From: Spirochaetales bacterium
GTDB taxonomy: Bacteria; Spirochaetota; Spirochaetia; SZUA-6; DRHE01
NCBI GenBank assembly: GCA_030604195.1
Contig: JAUVWI010000019.1
Coordinates: 1 to 51,684, forward strand
DNA length: 51,684 nucleotides
Reading direction: 5' to 3'
Shown: positions 1 to 10,100 of the stretch, piece by piece
Layout of the letters: the number at the start of each line of letters is the position of its first letter
Numbering within the stretch: the stretch's first letter is position 1
Position numbers and translations under genes: made by a program
The notes under the pieces: generated by a model
Databases searched by the model: none
What the model saw: only the letters and a program-made list of their open reading frames with translations
Told to the model about the DNA's origin: nothing

Positions 1-1056
1 GGACATATTATATCGATTTCTCTATTCTTTATATTCCCGGTATTTTTTTACATTCCCGGATGTTATCTGGGGCAATCATTCTTAGAGCATACGGAAGTTA
101 CTATTCTATCTTATAATGTAGAAAATCTCTTTGATGATATTGATAATGGCACCGAATACAACAAATATGATCCGGGTGCAGGGCAGTGGACAACAGAACT
201 TTTTCACATCAAACTTATGAATATAGCAGAGGTTATTAAAGCCTCAATCTATCTTGGGCCGGATATTCTTGCTTTTCAAGAAGTGGAGAATCAAAATGCA
301 CTCCTTCAATTAAAAGATAATTATCTTGAAGGTATGGGATACAGGTATGCTCTTTTCATTCCTACAGAAGGAACTGCCGTGAACCTGGCGCTTTTAAGCA
401 GATTTCCAATAGACAATGTTCACACCCATTGTTTCGACCTGCAAACCACCTATTCCCCACGCTATATTATTGAAGTTGAAATTAATTGTTGGGGAAAGTC
501 TCTTATTATTTTTAATAATCACTGGAAGTCAAAACTTGGAGGGGCCGAAGAAACGGAGTTTCAGCGTCTGGAGGCTGCCGCTTTGATTGCAAGAAAATTG
601 CGAAAGATTCATCTTGAACAGCCTTACGCTGATATTGTTGTGCTCGGTGATCTGAATGAGAATGTAGATGAATACATTCGCATAGCCGGAAAGTACCAAA
701 CAGCGCTTATTCCTGCAGAAGAGCCGGCGCCGGAAAGCTATGGAAGTAAAAGTCTTTTCCTTACTATGACCCCTGATAATACAGGTGTTCATGGAATAAG
801 AGTTGTTCTATATTCTTCATGGAATGATTCGAATAATGAGGGCTCCTACGTGTATGGCGATTTATGGGAAACTATTGATCATATGCTTATCTCCGCAGGT
901 CTTTTTGACTGCAGTGGGCTGGTCTATAACAGTTTTGAGGTAGTTAAAAAAGATTTTATGCTTAATGATAATGGATTCCCGCTAAGGTGGAATACAGACC
1001 TTGCCTGCGGCTATTCAGACCATCTGCCCCTTCTTCTTACCCTCTCTTTTGAGTGA
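1..1056 (+). CDS. Exported endonuclease/exonuclease/phosphatase (EEP) family protein, 5'-partial
   Basis: The reading frame is open from the first base, so the start lies upstream; the first in-frame ATG (217) would remove a conserved EEP motif and is not the true start. The first ~25 visible residues are hydrophobic and end in YIPGC, a possible loose lipobox, so the protein is probably exported. EEP landmarks follow in order: SYNVENLFD (near base 109), FQEVEN with the metal-binding Glu (near 274), NNHWKSK (near 517), VVLGDLNEN with the Asp-x-Asn pair (near 637), IDHM (near 874) and the C-terminal SDH (near 1015). The fold cleaves phosphodiester or phosphomonoester bonds; the substrate (DNA, RNA, lipid or nucleotide) cannot be read from the sequence. 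The EEP family is a secure call, the substrate open. Confidence 0.85.
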   Translation, partial: GHIISISLFFIFPVFFYIPGCYLGQSFLEHTEVTILSYNVENLFDDIDNGTEYNKYDPGAGQWTTELFHIKLMNIAEVIKASIYLGPDILAFQEVENQNALLQLKDNYLEGMGYRYALFIPTEGTAVNLALLSRFPIDNVHTHCFDLQTTYSPRYIIEVEINCWGKSLIIFNNHWKSKLGGAEETEFQRLEAAALIARKLRKIHLEQPYADIVVLGDLNENVDEYIRIAGKYQTALIPAEEPAPESYGSKSLFLTMTPDNTGVHGIRVVLYSSWNDSNNEGSYVYGDLWETIDHMLISAGLFDCSGLVYNSFEVVKKDFMLNDNGFPLRWNTDLACGYSDHLPLLLTLSFE

Positions 1057-1182
1057 GGACTTAAAATGGTTTTTTTAAAAAAAAGTAATATATTTATAAA
1101 TAGTGAGCCTCTGGGCCATACAATTAAATAAAAAAGTAAAATTTTATAGCAGGTCAGTCCGATAAATTATGGGGGCTTTGTA

Positions 1183-4100
1183 TTGAAATTTGTAAAATCA
1201 ACATTGGTATTTCTGATAATCTCTCTATTGCTTTTAACCTGCAAAAATCCATTTGAGGTCGGTCTTGGGGAGAAAGTTGATATAAATCCTCCGACGCTAA
1301 GTATTACAAGCCACTCTGATGGTGATTATATTGCGGGAACGGTTTCTTTAAGCGGCGCCTATGATGACGATATTGGTATTCAGTCACTATCAGTAATATT
1401 GGATGGACAGGAGTTTCAGGCTGAAACATCTAATGGGAACTGGAGTTATAATCTAATTTCAACGGATTTCAGTGATGGGCCCAAGGATGTCCTGATAACC
1501 GTAACAGATGGATCAAATAAAAAAACAATAACTTCAGTCCTTCTTATTATTGATAATATAGCTCCCACAGTGCTTATTACGGTTCCCCAGACATACGGCG
1601 TTCAAAAACCAACAAAAAGCACCTATATTGATATACGCGGGGAGGCATACGATGCATCACCAATAGACAGCATTGTTGTCTCTATTTATAAGGCTTCCGG
1701 CGCTTTTGTTGCAGCTAAAACAGCAGATGGAACAAATAACTGGTTTACCCGCTTTCTTTTTGACGGTACTGACGGTACTTTTCCGGATAAAACAGACTAT
1801 GAGTACTTTGTTGAGATAACTGATATTGTTGGAAATGCAAGTGCTTATATGTACCATGCAGCCGATATCTGGGACCAGGTGGTCCCCGCGGGGGAGCTTT
1901 TCCCCCCCATTAATGAAATAGGCAGTGTCGATCAGACAGAGGTTGATTCAGGTTTTATATTATATAACGATCTTGTCAATCTTCGGTTGACCAATACAAC
2001 CCGGCCCGATTTTTACCTTGATGTTGATACTGATAAACCGACAATATCATTCAGCAATCTTGATCCCAATCTTCCCGCAACTGATAATGTTCTTGGTAAG
2101 GGTGTTCCTGTTATCGGCTATGTTTCTGATGACAAAGATGGAATAGATCCGACCGCTGACGCTATTAAGTTCCGGGTAACGGATTCTCCCATTCCTCCTT
2201 ACACTGTGGATTTTGAAGCTCCGGGTACCTTTACTTCTCCCGGAGAGGGGCTTTCAGTTAACTTTGAGTTTACACTGAAAAATGGAGGCTCACCCCTGAC
2301 CAATGGTAGCTATTATGGCGCTATGACCGTTACCGATAAGGGTGGTGCAGAAAATACTTCCACGGTTCAATTCCTTATAGACAGCTCCGCTCCTGTTCTT
2401 AAAGATATTACTCCTGAGACAGGCCACTATCTTGGCATTGATGGGGAGGTTTATGCCCTTATTGAAGATGATAACGCCATAGCTTCAATAGAGGCGGAAG
2501 CTTTTGTCAACGACGGCAGTGGTACAACCATACCTGTTACCGTATCAACAACACCTGAGCCCGGCAGCTCACCATATCCGGGCTATAATAAAATAACACT
2601 AGATGTCCCTGCAGGGGTAAATAATGTTTTACTGTGCCTGAGGGCTACTGATGAATCAGGCGCAACCGCATTCAGAGAGATGCAGTATTTTGTTGACCGT
2701 ACGCCCCCGGAGGTTTTCATCGATGTGCCAATAGAGGGCGCATGGAGCAGCGGTTCAGCCATAACTATTGCGGGCACAGCATCGGATGACACCCTTAAAG
2801 TGTACTATTGGATTGGGCTTCAGGGCGCAGTTGCCCCTGATATTTCCGGGTGGGAGCTTGCGCAGGGAAATATAAATTGGGATGCAACCATCAGTTTGGT
2901 CAGTCTGGCAGAGGATAACTACACCATTCATGTTAAGGCTGAGGATCGCGGTAGTAATTTAAGCGCCGAAGTTATCCGAACATTCGGTTTTGATAACGGG
3001 GCGCCAACTCTGACTGAAACAGGAGTTACCAGCGCCGAAACTTATATCAATACTACATACTCACTTACCGGAGTTGCCAGTGACACAAATGGCCTGACCG
3101 CTCTTATCATTAGCCGTAGCCTGAACGGGGCCGCAGTTACCGAAGTACTCAACCTTGCTTTGACCGGAACAAGCTCCCCCTGGAGCCTGGACAATGAACC
3201 GGATGCAGTACCCACAAATGGTCAGTACGATTATACCATCATCCTGGAGGACAAGGCCGGCCGGACCACAACCCTGAGCAGAAGCATCATTGTGGATACT
3301 GTTCTACCAATTGTAACTTTCAATTCTGTCTCACCGATAGTAGGAACCAACAAGGTAAACGGCACAGTAGATTTCAGTGTATCAGCCTCTGATGTAAATG
3401 GTCTTACGGGAGTAAAATACTGGGTTCTTCCGGATGCAGACCCCGCTCCCGGCTTTGCTACGGCAGGTGGAACACTCTGGCCTACCCCCCCATACCAGGC
3501 TGTCCTTGATTCAACAAGTTTTACTGATGGTTTGTATAAAATATGGATTGTTGCCAGGGATAAGGCTCTGAATGAGAAAGTGATATCATACTCCATTGAT
3601 ATTGATCAGAGTTCGGATAAACCCCGGATAACTGCAAACAGCATAACCTATGCAGGACCAAATGCCCTGGGTAAGGACCCGGCAATTCTTTTTACGGTGG
3701 AAGATGATGATGGGGTGGATGTTGATAAAATTCAGTATTCGCTGAATAGTGGCGCCACGTGGAGTGATCTTAACCCGGTCATGACCACATCAAATACGGT
3801 GCTGGTGCAGGCAAAAACCAACCTCATAGGTATAACGCAGGGTAATTACTTAATTAGGTTCAGGGCTATGGACATTTTTGCCGGCGCCGACTGGAGTATC
3901 TACGGCACTGCAAATATTCATTGGGTTGAAACGAATGACTATCCCTTTACCATAGATTACGGTCCGCCATCGATAACTCTTACAGCGCCCGCTGCTTCCA
4001 CAGTTGTTAAAGACAACTTTACTGTCAGCGGCGAGGCGGTGGATTTTAACGGTGTTACCGGCATCGCAATTGAAATGCAGGGGAGTACCTATACAAAAAC

Positions 4101-7100
4101 CTATGTTTCAGGAACTGATTTTACAATTACCCCATCCACTGATACTACCCCTGTTACATTTTCCTTTATTGTTCCGATAGACACAGATGCCAACTATGTT
4201 GATGGCGACTACAATTTACAGATCCGGGCAACAGATGCTTCCGGTACAGTTGGAACTAAAGACAGGCCTATTGGCATTGACCAGACCCCGCCGACTGTTG
4301 CTTTTACCCAACCGGCTGAGGGATCAACGGTGAACGGTACAATAATAATCCGGGGAGAGGTTAATGATAACCGGCAGGTAACCCACACCTATCTGTGGCA
4401 TGGTCTTCAGGCCACAACACCCCCCGCGCTGACAGATCCTTCCTGGAATGATCTGGGGTCTTCCCTTATCTGGAGCTACAACCTTGATACAAGCCCGGTT
4501 GAGCCCACAGGCGCCTATAAGGTAGTAATAATAACCGAGGATGTCTCAGGAAACCTATCAGGATACCAGACCCTGAACCTGAATGTTGATCAGAATACGG
4601 ACAGGCCCACTATCGAACTGACAAATCTTGTGGAAGGAGCAACCGATAATGCTTTGGGGCGGAATGCCCGGATTACCGGCAATATCGGGGATGACGACGG
4701 CGCCGGCGCTGCAGGTGGTATCCAGATCCGGCTCGATCCGGATACTGGCGCAGTTGGTTATCCCAATGATAATAACGGCTGGGTTGATGTTTCCAATCCC
4801 CCGGCCAACATCGGAACTCTTATTTCCTGGTATCATGACATTTCAACCCTGAATCAGGGTCCCCATACCACGCAGGTACGAACCCGGGATATAAATACGG
4901 CGGATAATAGTGTTTATGGAGATGCCTCTAACTATGGTTGGACCCTTGGTCAGGTTGTAGATTTTTATATCGATTACGGACCTCCCACCCTTATTATTTC
5001 CGGCCCTGAAAGCGGCGCGGTGATGAATGCTGATTTTCCCATAACCGGAACCGCTACAGACGCAAACAGTGTAGCGGCTGTGGAGATAACCTTTAACGGG
5101 GGAACTGACTGGTATCCGGTTTCTACAGCCGACAGCTTCGCAAACTGGAGCTATAGCTACACAGTTCCCGCTGCGGGAACATCTGAACAGGTTGTTTCAT
5201 ACCAGGTAAGGGCAACTGACAATTCAGCGGCGGAAACTACCCTTGACCGGCAGGTTATTATAGATGTTAATCCTCCGGTTATTACAGGAATAAGTCAGCC
5301 TGCTACCTTCCAGGTTGTAAACGGGACAATAAATATTTCCGGCCAGGCAAATGATGGCTATAAATTGGAAAAGGTCTATTACCATGTAGGGCCTGAGTTT
5401 GTTGATGGAATAACTGAAGCGCCCGCCTTCAACCCGGTTGCACCGGGGGCGGACTGGACACTACTCACCGGCGCTTATGCCTGGAACGGTAGCATAGATA
5501 CAATCTCGCTGGCAGACGGAGACTACACCCTCTACGTTGTCGGGGTGGATTCAGGTAATAATTACACAGATCCTAATAATTTAATCGACAGTTCGCCGCG
5601 CCGGGATTTTGCTGTAAACCAGATTTCTGACAGGCCTATAATATCCTTGAGTACGCTGAGCACCATAGAGACAGCACATAATAACCTCTTGCCACCCTCC
5701 CTGCAGATCTCGGGTACTGTTGAAGATGATGATGCTGTAAAGAGCGACTCTATAGAAATAAGGATCGATTCCAATAATGACGGTGATTTCTTAGATGGAG
5801 GTCTTGAGGCCTGGGCTGCTGTTACCGGGCAACCTGCTATTGATGGAAATGTTGTAACCTGGTCACATATATTCAGCGGTATAACTGATGGGCAGTATAG
5901 TTTCCAGCTGAGAGCAACAGATGTAAACTTCTCCGGTGATTATGGGGTTGATATCTATAAATGGGATAACTTAAGGCGCTCGGATGATTCTTCAGTGGCA
6001 ACTGTTTTATTCAGTATCGATCTTGCCAATCCGGCCGGTACAATTGACACACCTGACCAGGGAACTTATCATAAGAGTGATGTAACTATTTCCGGTACAG
6101 CAAGTGATGCCAGTGGAATGAAGAGTGTAGAAATTAAATTTGGCACAGATGCGCCAATTAGCGTTACACCTTCAACTTCAAACAATATTGATTACACATG
6201 GTCCTATGATTATGTAATTACAGTGGATGGTCAGGTTTCCTATCAACTGATCTTTACCGATAACTACGATAAAATATTTACCATAGACCGCTACTTCACC
6301 ATAGACACAACCGGACCAGGTATAGGTTTCTTCCAGCCTTCAGATGAAGATACGGTAAACGGCTCTCTCCTTGTTAGAGGAGAAGCAAGTGACACACGAC
6401 TTGTAGATAAGGTTTATGTGTGGGTAGGCGTAGATGCGGCAGTTACCCCTGGTAATCCGGCAGCAGGGGACTGGACAGACTGGAGTCTTGCTATCGGTAC
6501 CTTCAGTTGGAGTCACAGAATAAACACAACGGTTGGATATTCGAACGGGGCTTATGATGTTCATGTGCGGGCGGTAGATGGGGCGGGTAATATAAGCGCT
6601 GACAATATATTGAATATTAATATTGATCAGTCCGGTAATTTTCCGGTTTTCAGCCAGCTTAATCTTAATGAAGCTCCGGCGGTTAACCTATTCGGGACCG
6701 GGGGAACAATTAGCGGCACAATTACCGACGATGACGGAGTTGATGCCTCTACAATAGAAATAAGGTTCGACTTAAATAAGGACGGTGATTTTTTGGATGG
6801 GGGGCTTGAAAGCTGGACTGCAGTTACCGGTCCGGGAACAAGCGGTGTCAGTGTTTCTTTCTCCCATGATCTTTCAGGTTTGGCAGAGTCCGGTACGGCA
6901 TACCCTGTTGAGCTAAGGGCAAGCGATATCGGGGAAGCGATTTACGGTGTCGCTGCTGTTACTACTACGACTGCGGCATATAATGTGGCTGTCGACCGAA
7001 GCCTGCCTGCTCTTTCAATTTTGGACATCACTCTGACGGATCGCTATAGCGGCGCGACACGGACAATTTCCGGCGCTGATCTACCGGGAGCTCTTCTAAA

Positions 7101-10100
7101 TAATAACTTTACATTACGCACAAGTATAAGTGATCCCAGCGGCATCGACTCTGTCCTGATAAGCGTTAATGGAGGCGCGTTCACCAATACCGGTGTCACT
7201 GATAATTTAGACGGCACCTGGAATTATGCAAAGGGTGTAGATCTTGTTTTAAATACTGATGATGGCAATAAAACTATAACTGTAAAAGCCCTGGATACCT
7301 GGGGCAGAGAAGCTACAAACTCTCTTACCGTTGTCATTGACACTACTGAACCAACAGTAACCTATATAGAGCCGGCTGTTGATGCCAATGTTAACGGTAC
7401 GGTAACTGTTCGGGGAACAACATTAGACAATGGAATAATTGAATCGCTGACAATTACCGGCGGCAGGGATAATTCTACTACTTCTCCTGTTACTTTTAAT
7501 AATACCGGCACAAATGATTCCTGGGTAACAACCTTTGATGCCTATGCCTATGATGATGCCGCCTATGCGACAGATCAGGGAAATGCAACCTGGCTTTTCC
7601 CCCTTACCGTTACCGCAATAGATGCAGCGGAGAATAAGACAATATTGCCGCGTAATGTATATCTTGACCCTGATGGAGATAAACCGGTTATCGTTGATTC
7701 AACTCTAATTCCGGCGAATGAAGCAAGCGTATCAGGAACCATAGTCTTACAGAGCACTGTAACCGATGACGATACCCCTGCTTATGTGCGGATCTATGTA
7801 GATATGGATGACGACGGCAGTATAACCGTCGGTGGTTATCCGAAAGACCTTTCTCCTTTTGATGGGGATACTCTTGATCCTTTCGAGGAGGAAGACAATT
7901 ACCTTGAAGTGGCTATAGAAAGCAATGGCGTATGGACTACCCTGGTCAACCAGAATGGTGAGTTTTCCAAAGCTGATCTTGCAGCAAGGGGAGTTTCTCC
8001 ATCCACGGGATACATCAGGTTCCATATTGTTCCTTACGACATCAATGGTACAGCCGGGAATACAGTGATCCGGCGGGTTTACATTGACGCCACATCTCCT
8101 GAAATACTGGGGGTTAACTACTCAAGCGGCACGCTTGTGAAAGGCGCAATTACTGTTACAGGAACTATCAGGGACGATGTAGCTCTTAACACTAACTATA
8201 TTCAGGTAAGCTATGACGGGGGAAGCACCTACCAGCAGCTCAATATTACCGGAGGACCGGCTACGGTAGGCGATTTCCAGGAATACACCTTCAGTGAAAC
8301 AATATACACCACGGCTGCCGGATTTTTCCCCGGCGACAGTGGTATTCTATATACAATTATAAAAGTAACGGATAACACCTATAAACAGACCAGTCTTAAT
8401 CTCAATTTTAATGTTGATAATAAGCTGCCCACAGCGCTCTTTGATTATGACAATTCCCTGCCCTACGTAGGATCAAGCCCGAAAATCTATACATTTAAGG
8501 GTGATATAGGTGACCCGGATGCGATCAATCATGTCCTGGGAAGCGCTACCGATAGCGGGCTTGTTTCTGGTATCGAAAAAATAAATGTTTACTTTGTGAA
8601 AAACGGTAACTTTGAGAGCCCTAAAGCTGCCGTGGCGCCGGTTAGTGTAACAAACTCAGTCGCCGGGGATGAGCTCTATGACCAGGCTGGAGCTGCCGCT
8701 ATAGGCGTTCCATTTACCGAACTCGTAGACTATGTGATTACAATAGACAACCGCCTGGAACAGGGACAGTTTGACAGCACAATAGGTATCGGTGATCAGG
8801 ATGGCTTTGAGGAATCCCTCAAAGCCAAGACCGGCTTTGACGAGTGGTACGCGTTCTTTGACACAACCGTATTCCCCGATGGTCCCATAGATATCTATTA
8901 CGTGGTTTACGATGAGGCCGGTAACAAGAGCTATGGTACAGTTGAGGGGCAGATGAACAACTATCCGCCTCAGATTAATTCAGTTGAGATAGATTCGGGC
9001 GGCAGTCTCTATACCGGTCTGTTCAAAGCCGCGACCGAAGTTTACCTAAAGGTAAATGCAAGCGATACCGGCAGCGGTGGCGGCATTGATGCTTCCTCAT
9101 ATAAAGCAACTATTACCAGAAAGGTCGTGGCGCCAGACGGTGTTCCGACTACAGAGGGTCCGGCTTTAGGCACAGTGTTCAATATTGCGGATACAACTGA
9201 TGGTTCTGCTGCTAATGACATTACTATTGCTATCCAAGAAACTACCGCCTTTGTCAGTGGTATTCAATACAGATTTACCATCGAGGTCAAGGATACTGAC
9301 GGAAACCTGGTTACCCAGGACGTGGAAATATGGGTTAACAATCTCGACAACAATGAACCGAAAGTAGATATCGATCAATTTACCCAGGCACATGTGGATG
9401 GTCTCCCGGGACACATCGAAGAAGCTGCCATTGCAGACCTGAGCGGCACTGTCCTGATAACAGGTACGGCTTTTGATGATACAGAAGTATCCACGGTCGA
9501 AATCTCCTTCGATGAAGGTGTAAACTGGATAGCGGTTGACAGCTTCAGCATAACAAGCAGTGATGTGCTTACCGGTACAAATTACTCATGGGAGTATCAA
9601 TGGGATACAACGATGGACTTCCCTGCAGTCAGTCCGACTGTCACCGCTAATGCCGGATTAAACCGAACAATCAAAGTTCGCGCTATTGACGGGGCGGGAA
9701 ATACCGGATTGCAGACCAAAACCGGAACGGATCCGACACTGACTGTCGACATCGTTCCCTATATTACCGACATCCTGACCGGATTGGATTACGGTCTGAG
9801 GACTTATGTCAAACGTTCTGTTCTTGGCAAGTACACCGTTGCAACTGGATCAACAATTACTATCAAGGGCTACAATCTTGCCGGTACAACTGCAAATTCT
9901 ATCGACATAGGGGGGACAGCTCTTACTCCATCCGGCGGCAGCACAACAGAACAGGTGGTTTCTCTGGGCGCGACGAATACTTCCGGCCTGCTCACAGTAA
10001 CAACCAATGGTGTCAGCAGCCTTAATAACTTGAATAATGACAACCTGAGTCAAAACAAGGAAGCAAACATCTATTACCCCGACAGAAATGACAATCGTTA

